NCBI GenBank assembly: GCA_023436515.1
Contig: JAEZIV010000331.1
Location: 1 to 9,995 of the forward strand
From: Bacillota bacterium
GTDB taxonomy: Bacteria > Bacillota > Clostridia > Acetivibrionales > DSM-1351
DNA length: 9,995 nt
Reading direction: 5' to 3'
The notes beneath the pieces were generated by a model. The model was not told where the DNA came from and made no database searches. It saw only the letters and a program-made list of their open reading frames with translations. Positions within the stretch are counted from its first letter, which is position 1. Each line of letters opens with the position of its first letter. Positions 1 through 6,468 of the stretch are shown here, piece by piece. Position numbers and translations under genes: made by a program.

Positions 1-2
1 CG

Positions 3-65
3 CTGAATATTCAGAGATTGGATGTTGTGGCAAAGAGCTTGGTGATGGACCCTAAGAAGGGGTAG
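3..65 (+). CDS. possible 3' end of a gene entering from the left
   Basis: Frame 3 is open from the window edge and reads LNIQRLDVVAKSLVMDPKKG before a TAG stop. The composition (alternating hydrophobic and charged residues, no low-complexity) looks like a protein tail, but only 20 codons are visible and I do not recognise the family. The repeats directly downstream resemble an insertion-sequence end, so this could be the tail of a transposition protein. That is only a guess from position. Confidence 0.25.
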   Translation: MNIQRLDVVAKSLVMDPKKG

Positions 66-94
66 AAGTTGGAGCTTTAGTGTGAGTTATAATT

Positions 95-156
95 AATGTT
101 GTCACAAAATATAAATAATATTGTCACCGATATAAGTAGAGAAGTGGCACACGACA
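95..156. repeat. phased TTGTCAC repeats, possible insertion-sequence end
   Basis: AATGTTGTCAC at 95-105 recurs as AATATTGTCAC at 117-127, exactly 22 bases later. A weaker copy, GTGGCAC, follows at 144-150, again about 23 bases on, and the stretch then runs into CGACA (152-156). Two-helical-turn spacing fits a protein that binds one DNA face repeatedly. Multiple short repeats near the termini, with outer ends of the TGTCG/CGACA kind, are known from IS21-family elements. The second end of any element is not in this window, so this assignment is tentative. Confidence 0.35.
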
Positions 157-199
157 AACCACGGAGTATATTTGAACGTCAGATATATTCAGTGGTTTG
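155..199. repeat. long imperfect inverted repeat (hairpin)
   Basis: CAAACCAC (155-162) pairs with GTGGTTTG (192-199). After one G/A mismatch (163/191) pairing resumes for eight positions (164-171 with 183-190, one G-T wobble), leaving an 11-base loop. The 3' side is followed by a T-rich but interrupted stretch (TTTGATTATTTTAG). It could be a weak terminator for a gene ending upstream, a protein-binding dyad or a recombination scar. Confidence 0.5.
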
Positions 200-680
200 A
201 TTATTTTAGAATTAATAAAAGTACATTACTGATGTTTTACCACCGTGATGCTGATTGAACAACCTATTATCGACTTCAATTTTATGATTATTACAATATA
301 ATAGTTTCCTTTAAACATGTTTACACGTATTGTAATTCAGATTGAGAATGATAAATTAATCTATAGATGTGTTCACGAGGACAATACATGTGGAAGTAAT
401 AGTCCTGTTACAACGCTTATAACGCTGATTTATCAAGGGCTGGCAAGGATGTATATAAAAATATGTTTTGACGTGGAGGCTATCTTTCACGTCATTTCTT
501 TTGTAATATATAAATGTGCTTATGACTTTACCCTGTTTATGTTTCAAACTGTAAAGAATAGTGTTGAAAACAAGATATGCTTTAATTGCTAATGTCATCC
601 ATTTAATATATAATTTGGGTTAGTGTACAGTAGTAAAATATTGCTACACACTTATTAGTTATACGATAAAAAATAAAAGG
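200..680. other. long AT-rich stretch without a convincing gene
   Basis: Open frames exist on both strands (317-592 plus, 356-598 minus), but neither has a ribosome site and both look like random translations rich in Phe, Ile, Tyr and Cys. A perfect TATAAT lies at 297-302 without a good -35 partner. A small hairpin, TGACGTG (469-475) with CACGTCA (488-494), is followed by a T-rich run. A dyad GTAGTAA/TTGCTAC (630-636, 641-647) lies about 45 bases ahead of the next gene and could be an operator. Nothing else is recognisable. Confidence 0.5.
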
Positions 681-683
681 GTG
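676..683 (+). promoter_or_regulatory. ribosome binding site deciding the hydrolase start
   Basis: AAAGGGTG ends six bases before the ATG at 690. It overlaps the alternative GTG codon at 681, which would have no ribosome site of its own, so the ATG is the more likely start. Confidence 0.6.
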
Positions 684-689
684 ATAATT

Positions 690-1193
690 ATGTGTAAAGC
701 AGTTCTAGTTATTGATATGCAGAATATTTGTGTAGGGGATTCTCATGCTAAATTTTTTAAATATAATAATGAGAAGCTTATTGCTGCTGTAAATACGGTA
801 ATTAAAGAGAATGAAGGAAATTCAATCATATACATATTAAACATCATGGAAGATAATTTTATCAATAAATTTTTACCTTTTAAGGCATTTGACGGGAGTG
901 AAAGTGTAGCATTAGTAAATTCGTTAGAAGTAGTATCAGACTATATTTTTAAGAAATATAAAGGCGATGCCTTTACAAATCCTAAGTTAAAAGAAAAGTT
1001 GGATGAATTGAATGTAGATGAAGTTGAAGTAATAGGTATTGATGGCGGAGGTTGTGTGGCTTTAACAGCATTAGGTGCGATTAAAGCTGGGTATAAAGTT
1101 ACTATTAATTCAACTGCTATAGGAACTATGTTTTGCAAAAAGGCAGACAAGTATAATGAGAAATTAAAGAGAATGGGTGCAAAGTTTAAATAG
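690..1193 (+). CDS. isochorismatase-family cysteine hydrolase (short form)
   Basis: This 167-residue protein has the cysteine-hydrolase fold shared by isochorismatases, nicotinamidases and N-carbamoyl hydrolases, a soluble cytoplasmic group. The likely catalytic triad is present: Asp9 in VLVIDMQN at the end of strand 1, Lys89 six residues before Phe95 in KYKGDAF, and nucleophile Cys122 in GIDGGGCV, followed by the usual helix ALTALGAIKAGY and strand KVTIN. The ATG at 690 is preferred over the GTG at 681 because AAAGGGTG (676-683) sits at proper distance from it; the GTG lies inside that ribosome site. The residues that would choose a substrate are not diagnostic, so the reaction is unknown. 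It is slightly short for the family (usually about 180-210 residues). The gene stands alone, with no operon partner on either side. Confidence 0.85.
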   Translation: MCKAVLVIDMQNICVGDSHAKFFKYNNEKLIAAVNTVIKENEGNSIIYILNIMEDNFINKFLPFKAFDGSESVALVNSLEVVSDYIFKKYKGDAFTNPKLKEKLDELNVDEVEVIGIDGGGCVALTALGAIKAGYKVTINSTAIGTMFCKKADKYNEKLKRMGAKFK

Positions 1194-1216
1194 AGTTAAT
1201 TATTAATCTGAATATT

Positions 1217-1567
1217 ATGAATCATAGAATAATTTGTATAGGAAGGATTGCATTTGTGTAGCATTATTTGTCATAGTAATATTATTTATTACACCTACAA
1301 TGACAGATAATCATGTGGCTTCCGCTAAAACTGCACAACCTACATATAAAGACAGCGAGCTTGTTAGGGCTGTATCACTTGCATAGGCCCTTATCAGAAA
1401 AATATAACCATCACCTATAAGACATACTTCAATATGCTTGATAAAGTTGTCAGTCTTGCTAATCCTGAGGAGGTAAGCAGTTGGAAAAAGAAGTTCCCCA
1501 ACGCACGAAAATCTACAAAAGCCATGATGCGGGACGAAGGGATGCTTGGAATATTCCTTAGTAAATA
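1217..1567 (+). pseudogene. frameshifted 5' remnant of a secreted surface protein
   Basis: An ATG at 1217 opens a basic start (MNHRIICIGRIAFV) and stops at 1259-1261. In the next frame the hydrophobic run continues as VALFVIVILFITPTM, then VASAKTAQPTYKDSELVRAVSLA, stopping at 1384-1386. A third frame from about 1386 gives QKNITITYKTYFNMLDKVV and then a region with SSWKKKFPNARKSTKAMM and DEGMLGIF before TAA. Read across the two shifts this is a typical signal peptide followed by the N-terminal part of an exported protein, perhaps of the S-layer or cell-wall type. There is no clear ribosome site. The reading ends where an unrelated beta-helix fragment begins, so the 3' part has been lost. The original function is not recognisable. 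Confidence 0.65.
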
Positions 1568-2154
1568 ATTTTGTACATCATGCTTATGAGTTTGGAATAA
1601 CTACAGAGACAGGTGCATGGTTTACTAACCCCGACGACAGGTATTCTTATAATGCATTATTTAAGGGAAACCTTATTGAAAAATGCTCCGGAGGGTTTCT
1701 AATTGCAGACTTTGAAGCTCTTCAAAAAAATCTTGATGGCAGAGTGATTTTTAAGAATATAACTATAGAAGATAATTATTCTATATATTCAGGAGATGGG
1801 TGGTCAAATCAGACACCGGGTTATGAATGGGGTTATGCAAGTGAGAAAAATAACGGAAATGCTAATCTTCAACTGGCATATCCACCAAAGGCTGCCCAGA
1901 ACGTAGTTATTAAGAATAATGTATTTTATTTAGGTAAGTATACTTTGGTGAAGGCATCTAATGGGATAGACGGATTGAAGCAGCGCTACAATGTCAGCTT
2001 CTCAGGAAATACTTATGTTCAGAATCCTTTGGGAATGCTTATCTACTGGCAGGCGAAAACGGGTTATAAATACCCTTTGCCATTCAACAATAACTTAAAT
2101 GCGAAAAAGACTATAATGGAAATTTTGGGAGATAAGAAAGGAATTGTATGGTGA
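1546..2154 (+). pseudogene. 3' fragment of a right-handed beta-helix protein
   Basis: The open frame codes for about 200 residues with the rhythm of a right-handed parallel beta-helix: rungs such as GNLIEKCSGGFLIAD, VIFKNITIEDNYS, NVVIKNNVFYLGKY and YNVSFSGNTYVQNP, each with an Asn-rich turn. This fold is usual in secreted polysaccharide lyases and surface carbohydrate-active proteins. The frame starts with TTG and has no ribosome site, signal peptide or N-terminal cap, and it begins inside another broken gene, so it is the 3' end of a larger gene that was truncated. The stop is TGA at 2152-2154. No catalytic residues can be assigned. It could be translated only if fused or by chance. Confidence 0.65.
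1548..1557. repeat. 10-bp palindrome at the junction of two gene fragments
   Basis: GGAATATTCC is a perfect palindrome lying exactly where the coding sense changes from the secreted-protein fragment (DEGMLGIF) to the beta-helix fragment (VNNFVHHAYEF). It may be the recombination point, or coincidental. Confidence 0.35.
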
Positions 2155-2268
2155 TAAGTGAAATGTGACCCCTGCCCCTGGGATCATGTCGACGGGAATA
2201 TGGGAATCCTTACACCGAATCTGTCAATACCTTGTTGAACTAATATTCATCTAGGAAAGGGTAAAACC
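2155..2268. other. short intergenic stretch, nothing identified
   Basis: Between the beta-helix stop and the terminator lies a segment that starts GC-richer than its surroundings (around 2168-2215). Translations in all frames are short and unrecognised. It may be debris from the rearrangement that truncated the neighbouring gene. Confidence 0.3.
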
Positions 2269-2301
2269 AAAAAACCCAGCTGATAATACACTGGGTTTTT
2301 T
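2269..2301. terminator. bidirectional rho-independent terminator
   Basis: AAAAAACCCAG (2269-2279) pairs perfectly with CTGGGTTTTTT (2291-2301) around an 11-base loop. The A-run and T-run make it work in both directions. On the minus strand it lies about 94 bases beyond the flagellinolysin stop and is its natural terminator. On the plus strand it closes the beta-helix fragment. Confidence 0.9.
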
Positions 2302-2394
2302 GATTTATATGGGATAAACTTAGAAGCTCAATGTATTTAATATCAGTTGCTTTTGCTCCTGATACTTTTAGGAAACCATATAAGAAGTGAACCT

Positions 2395-4047
2395 TTATAC
2401 AGCTTGCAGAAGCTGAAGCACTGACAGGGGCTGTTGGTTTGCTTGGGCTAGCATAGCAGATGCGGCTTGAGACAGGATGTTATTTCTCGTAAAGGTGGAC
2501 ATCTCTTTGGCCATATCTGCGTCACGAATTCGAGACTCGCTGGCAGTAAGGTTTTCTGAAGTATTCTCAGTGATGGCAGAGGCATGTTCAAGTCGATTCT
2601 GCAATGCCCCGAAATTAGCTCTTATATGGGAAACACTATTAATTGCAGAGTCGAAGCTTGTGATAGCCGAGCTTGCCTGATCTACAACGTCAACACTTGA
2701 TAAACCGAGAGTGTCACTTCGCGTATCAGTCAATGATATGCTTAATATATTGCCAGTATTAGCCCCTGCTTGAATCTGTAGGTTTGATGCAAACGGTGAA
2801 GACAAACTAGGCCATAGCTCAGCAAAGCCCTTTAGTGGGTCGTCAGTAAGGTTGACGGTATCTCCTACTACGCTTTCGGCAGTTAAAGCCGCTCCGGAGT
2901 CAGCATCTGCGCCGCCAATTGCACCGGTATCGGTATTTGTAAGATTCATAGAAGCCATAAACGCAGCTCCGTTAGAAGTAAACTTATTTGTAAAATCCGA
3001 TAAACTAGTGAAAGCTCCTGAAGATGCATTAGCTAAGGCGTTATCCAGAGTGCTTGTCTGATTGGTACTCAGATATGCCATTATATCCTTTATACCATTT
3101 CCGCCTTTTGCTTTAATTTGAGCATGCATATAACGTACAGCGGCGTATCCTGCTGAATAATCAATTGAAGTTCCCTCCCAGCTAGAAAATTCACTGACTA
3201 CTGCTGCAAAATTAGTTCCTCCAAGAGAATCGGCATACAGCCTTTCATCCGCACCATGAATAAACTCGGCGGTTCCTTCCTTGAACCAGCTTGGCAGGGC
3301 ATTGAAGTTCATTGTGCGACCCATAATGGCATGAACCATCTCATGGGCAATAATACGGTCATTGTACATGGGCGATGTTCCACCGTTTGGAAGGGTTGCA
3401 GGAATAAAATCACTAACATCAATATGAAGCTTTTGATCTATAGCTTTCCCTGAGGCATCAGCACTGTAGGAGACTGCTGCCAAATAAGCCTGTGGCGTCT
3501 GTTCTAAGACAATTTGCAGACTTACCCCGTCCCCGGCCAGTCCGTACTGAGCTAGAATACGTGCCTCACTTTGTTCCAATAAAGCACTTTTTAATGTATT
3601 AATAATCTGATTATCTACAGTGCTTGATTGAGGTACATTCAAAAGCTTGATTGTATTAAACTCAGTATGGTTTGCTATTCTGTCTATTTCTGATATTATT
3701 TGGGATACTTCTTCTTGAACCATTTTTTTATCAGCATTAGTTAGAGTACCATTTGCAGCTTGAATAGATAGTTCTCGCCCTCTTTGAAGTAAGGAATGTA
3801 CTTCATTTAGTGCACCATCTGCTACTTGTAATAGGGATATTCCATCTTGGATATTACTACTGGAGCGATTTAATCCTCGTATTTGTCCGCGCATTTTTTC
3901 TGATATAGATAAGCCTGCAGCATCGTCAGCGGCAGAATTTATTCTTAAACCAGAGGATAATGTGTTCAAGGACTTCTGAGACTGCAAATTATTCATCTTA
4001 TATGCACGATATGTATTAATGGAACTAATATTGCTATTTATTCTCAT
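2395..4047 (-). CDS. flagellinolysin: flagellin with inserted zinc metallopeptidase domain
   Basis: This 550-residue protein is a flagellin whose central variable region carries a protease. Residues 1-about 140 are the N-terminal D0/D1 helices (MRINSNISSINTYRA, then SSGLRINSAADDAAG and ISEKMRGQIRGL). Residues about 455-550 are the C-terminal D1/D0 helices (SRIRDADMAKEM, SAMLAQANQQP, SVLQLLQ), so filament assembly should be possible. Between them, residues 235-239 are HEMVH, a zinc-binding HExxH with Glu236 as general base. Glu257 in WFKEGTAEF is the probable third zinc ligand, 18 residues on, as in gluzincins of the collagenase-like M9/MA type. A known family, flagellinolysins, has exactly this design and forms proteolytically active flagella. 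There is no signal peptide, as expected for type III flagellar export. It is a single gene with its own sigma-28-type promoter, strong ribosome site and terminator, and by eye is richer in GC than its neighbours. No other flagellar gene is in the window. Confidence 0.95.
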   Translation of the reverse strand: MRINSNISSINTYRAYKMNNLQSQKSLNTLSSGLRINSAADDAAGLSISEKMRGQIRGLNRSSSNIQDGISLLQVADGALNEVHSLLQRGRELSIQAANGTLTNADKKMVQEEVSQIISEIDRIANHTEFNTIKLLNVPQSSTVDNQIINTLKSALLEQSEARILAQYGLAGDGVSLQIVLEQTPQAYLAAVSYSADASGKAIDQKLHIDVSDFIPATLPNGGTSPMYNDRIIAHEMVHAIMGRTMNFNALPSWFKEGTAEFIHGADERLYADSLGGTNFAAVVSEFSSWEGTSIDYSAGYAAVRYMHAQIKAKGGNGIKDIMAYLSTNQTSTLDNALANASSGAFTSLSDFTNKFTSNGAAFMASMNLTNTDTGAIGGADADSGAALTAESVVGDTVNLTDDPLKGFAELWPSLSSPFASNLQIQAGANTGNILSISLTDTRSDTLGLSSVDVVDQASSAITSFDSAINSVSHIRANFGALQNRLEHASAITENTSENLTASESRIRDADMAKEMSTFTRNNILSQAASAMLAQANQQPLSVLQLLQAV

Positions 4048-4051
4048 ATAT

Positions 4052-4062
4052 TCACCTCCTTT
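4052..4062 (-). promoter_or_regulatory. strong ribosome binding site of flagellinolysin
   Basis: On the minus strand AAAGGAGGTGA precedes the ATG (4047-4045) by four bases after the final A (seven after GGAGG). It is a near-perfect match to the 16S rRNA anti-SD, indicating high-level translation, as usual for flagellins. Confidence 0.85.
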
Positions 4063-4081
4063 ACATAAAATTCTATTAATT

Positions 4082-4108
4082 ATATCGGCAAAGTAAATTA
4101 TTAACTTA
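4082..4108 (-). promoter_or_regulatory. sigma-28 (SigD/FliA-type) promoter of flagellinolysin
   Basis: On the minus strand GCCGATAT (4089-4082) is a perfect match to the -10 element of the flagellar sigma factor. TAAG (4108-4105), three of four bases of the TAAA -35, lies exactly 15 bases upstream, the consensus spacing. The start codon is about 35 bases beyond the -10. This places the gene in the late flagellar regulon. Confidence 0.85.
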
Positions 4109-4155
4109 TACTTATGTTTACAAATTAGTCATACATTTTCTTAAGTCACCTCTTT

Positions 4156-5922
4156 GTAGGGGCCAAGGATACTGTTACAGCTGCTAGATTTGCTACATTT
4201 ATGCTCAAGCAAATGGGTTATACTGTTGCAGATTACAAGCAATCAGTTGCTAAGCTTGCAGAAACTAAAGGAAGCAAGGTTGATTCAACTTTAACCGGTG
4301 ACTTAACCAGAGACCATGCAGTTGGCGTAATGTATGGTGCCCTAACGGCTGAGAAGGCTTCAGGAAAAACAGTTATTGCTGATATAGTTGGTGACAATGC
4401 TGATTTAAAGGCTAAGGCTGTAAAAGCAGATTTGATAGTAGCAGAACCTATCGAAGGTGACAGTGGTTCAACAGGTGACAGTGGTTCAACAGGTGGCAGC
4501 GATACAATCAGCGGTGGAAGTGGTTCAACAGGTGGCAGCGATACAAGCAGCGGTGGCAGTGGTTCAACTGGTGGCAGCGGTTCAACAGAATTAAAAGGTC
4601 TTACAGTTTTATCAAAGACTGTTGATAAAAATTTATCAGTTACATTGACTTTCAATGAAGAATTGAATGAAGAGACTGTAACGAAAGCAAACTATGCATT
4701 CAAATCAGTAGAAGATAATAGTACAGTAAACTTTACAATTCAGCATCCTGTAGATGGCAACAATAAAGTTGTTAAGTTGAATGTATTAGAAAATTTAGAT
4801 GATTACACAGAGTATAAAGTAACTGTTAAGAAGGCAATTGAAGATACTGCCGGAAATAAGATGGAAAATGATTATGTAACAACATTTACTACTGGTGATA
4901 ATACAGCACCAGAAATATTCGAAAAAGATTGTTATGTAGTTAAGGCTGATGGAAAGATTTATCTAAAATTTAGCGAGCCAATGAATGAAGCTGAGATGTT
5001 TGATAAGGCTAACTATAAGGTATTACCAACTTCTGACAAAGCTTTGCGTTCTTTAGATGATGATGAGAAGCTTATAAAGGTATCAGATAAGATAGTTCTT
5101 ATCGACTTAGATGAAGAAGTTGATAGCCCAAGTGTTGAGGTTGCTTCAATTAGCGACTTAGCAAATAAAAGATTGTTTGGAAAGGAGGATGCAGTTTTAT
5201 TGGAAAATATTGGTGAAGAAAAAGTAAACTTCAAGAGTGCAGAATTAATTGCAACAAACAAAATTAAACTTGTATTTAGCACAAATATAGCTACATTTGC
5301 TGAATCTGATATTGAAATAGGTATATTGGGTTATACTACTACTTCTGGTGCAGTTAGCATACCTTCTGTAGAATCACAAACTGTTAATGCTGATGGAAAC
5401 ACAGAGATAGTATTTGTTCTTGACATAGATGTCAATACTGATGCTACAATAACTAATGACGTTTGGAGAGGAGAACGAATAACAATCAAATCAAAAGAAG
5501 AGAATACAGCTTCTATATCAGCTTCTGGTACTTTATTAGCTACTGATTTAGAGATTGTTGTTGCTGATAAGACTGCTCCTAAAGTTGCATTATATGATCA
5601 TGACGGGGATGCTTCAACAGATAAGGTAGCAAGTGTTAAATCAGCATGGGGTGGCAAGAAAGAAAAAGATGCTGATCATTCAATAACAATCGAATTCTCT
5701 GAGAAAATCCTAGATAATTCACTTTCAATATTGACATTTGCTGTTGAAGGATATACTGTAGTATCTTGCAGATCTTACAATGAAAGATCAGTATATTTGT
5801 CACTTAGAGCTGATGAGAAAGTAACTGCATTACCAAGTGTAACTCAAGTATACAATATCATGGACATGGAACGTAATGTACTTGCTTCAGGTTCTACTTG
5901 GAAAACACAAGAAATATTATAA
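4156..5922 (+). pseudogene. 5'-truncated S-layer-like surface protein with Ig-like domains
   Basis: The longest ATG frame (4201-5922) gives 573 residues, but in-frame protein-like sequence (VGAKDTVTAARFATF) continues upstream to about 4156, with the first in-frame stop at 4126-4128. There is no start codon or ribosome site there, and the ATG at 4201 has none either. The signal peptide and first part are therefore missing. What remains is: an N-terminal piece (residues 1-85 from 4201) like the domain found before Ig modules in clostridial cell-wall proteins (ARFATFMLKQMGYT, LTRDHAVGVMYGAL); a Gly/Ser/Thr linker (86-130); and then several SbsA/Big_5-type Ig-like modules, clearest at 132-235 (VTLTFNEELNEETVTKANY, YTEYKVTVKKAIEDTAGNKM) with weaker ones to the end. 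Such proteins sit on the cell wall and have structural or adhesive roles. The body is intact and free of internal stops, so loss of the 5' end may be recent, or the segment may be a silent cassette. Confidence 0.75.
4456..4587 (+). repeat. tandem Gly-Ser-Thr linker repeats
   Basis: Units built on GGTGACAGTGGTTCAACA (18 bases) occur at 4456-4473 and 4474-4491. Two 39-base units (4492-4530, 4531-4569) follow that differ at only a few positions, and a final 18-base unit lies at 4570-4587. They encode GDSGST and GGSDT(I/S)SGGSGST repeats, a flexible linker between domains. Near-identity at DNA level means the copy number can change by slippage or recombination. Confidence 0.85.
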
Positions 5923-5950
5923 GATGATTTGTTAGTTTAATACTAACTAC

Positions 5951-6003
5951 AAAAAGGGGCTGTCGCATTAGTTATAAAAAATGGCTGTGCGAGGTCCCTT
6001 TTT
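5951..6003. terminator. rho-independent terminator hairpin after the S-layer fragment
   Basis: AAAAAGGGGCTGTCGCA (5951-5967) pairs with TGCGAGGTCCCTTTTT (5988-6003) with one bulged G and two G-T wobbles around a 20-base loop. It starts 29 bases after the stop of the surface-protein fragment and can act in both directions. The GGGGCTGTCGCA motif also resembles some insertion-sequence ends, so it may have come with the adjacent transposon remnant. Confidence 0.6.
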
Positions 6004-6014
6004 ATGCTATAAAT

Positions 6015-6200
6015 AGTGAGGCCATCCAGTTCCTGGCTGATCTTATGGTACGGTTCAAGACCATCGGTCAAAAGAATTCCTTTGGATGATCGCAATGCCG
6101 GGTATTCTGATATTCGTACAGAACAAAATGCTGTTCGGTATAAAATTCTTCGGAAAGATGTACCTACATATAACTCTTGCCAATCAATCATACATTTCAG
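6015..6200 (-). pseudogene. IS66-family transposase (TnpC) remnant
   Basis: On the minus strand, one frame (about 6155-6076) reads EFYTEQHFVLYEYQNTRHCDHPKEFF and an adjacent frame (6080-6015) continues GILLTDGLEPYHKISQELDGL. Together they match the order found in the DDE domain of IS66 transposases: the YEYQ(x)TR block, then HPKEFL, then the (V/L)TDG block with its catalytic Asp. The cysteine/histidine block (CWAHxRR) that should follow is gone. The two frames meet at GGAATTCTT. Missing residues there and the frameshift are explained by a small deletion between two copies of that word. Only about 60 residues of a protein of roughly 500 remain, and no terminal repeats of the element can be recognised. 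It is a dead relic. Confidence 0.65.
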
Positions 6201-6246
6201 GCCAATAAACTACCATTTCAAGTCAAAAACGGTGTTTCTTTTTTTA

Positions 6247-6275
6247 TTGTGATAATCTGTTAATATCCTTATACA
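6247..6275 (+). promoter_or_regulatory. possible sigma-A promoter for the peptide operon
   Basis: TTGTGA (6247-6252) and TATACA (6270-6275) are separated by 17 bases, each matching four of six consensus bases. They lie about 195 bases ahead of the aminomutase gene, inside the gap between the transposon relic and the operon. Such matches are common in AT-rich DNA, so this is only a candidate. Confidence 0.25.
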
Positions 6276-6345
6276 GCAGTTCCGCGATGAGTTTTTCAAT
6301 CCAATAAAACAAATATTTTAATAATATGCTATTTATGGTAAATAA

Positions 6346-6447
6346 ATACTCACTTATGCCACGGATGACGGCGGCGTAGTAGAGATTTATATGAAGAAGA
6401 TGCTATCTAAAGCTATGGAAAAGGATTATCGAGTGTTTCACAATTAG
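6346..6447 (+). pseudogene. short gene tail ahead of the aminomutase
   Basis: From 6346 an open frame of 33 codons reads ILTYATDDGGVVEIYMKKML and then ends with KDYRVFHN and a TAG at 6445-6447. The sequence is protein-like and the stop lies 21 bases before the aminomutase start, the spacing expected for an upstream operon member. There is no start codon with a ribosome site. The most likely reading is the surviving C-terminus of a gene whose front was lost when the transposon debris to the left was rearranged. I do not recognise the family. Confidence 0.35.
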
Positions 6448-6450
6448 ATT

Positions 6451-6462
6451 AGAAGAGGGTGG
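6451..6462 (+). promoter_or_regulatory. ribosome binding site of the aminomutase (GTG start)
   Basis: AGAAGAGGGTGG lies directly ahead of GTG 6469-6471. No ATG in frame nearby has a comparable site, which supports the GTG start. Confidence 0.6.
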
Positions 6463-6468
6463 AGTCTA

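Noticed and set aside
317..592. 91-codon open frame on the plus strand (and an antisense one at 356-598)
   Set aside because: No ribosome site, biased composition typical of translated AT-rich noncoding DNA, and both strands are equally open. Not called as a gene.
681..689. GTG start for the isochorismatase-like hydrolase
   Set aside because: It lies within the AAAGGGTG ribosome site that serves the ATG at 690.
2395..4047. Two separate fused genes or an assembly error in the flagellin
   Set aside because: The frame is uninterrupted, both flagellin ends are canonical and the architecture matches the known flagellinolysin design.
4456..4587. Possible CRISPR-like repeat array
   Set aside because: Repeats are contiguous, in frame and coding; there are no unique spacers.
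4233..4655. 140-codon minus-strand frame rich in PLPPVEPL repeats
   Set aside because: It is the antisense of the Gly/Ser/Thr repeat linker and neighbouring coding sequence; the Pro-rich pattern simply mirrors the repeats.
5943..6191. 82-codon minus-strand frame as an intact small protein
   Set aside because: Its best-matching parts are pieces of IS66 transposase split between two frames, and its end is terminator sequence.
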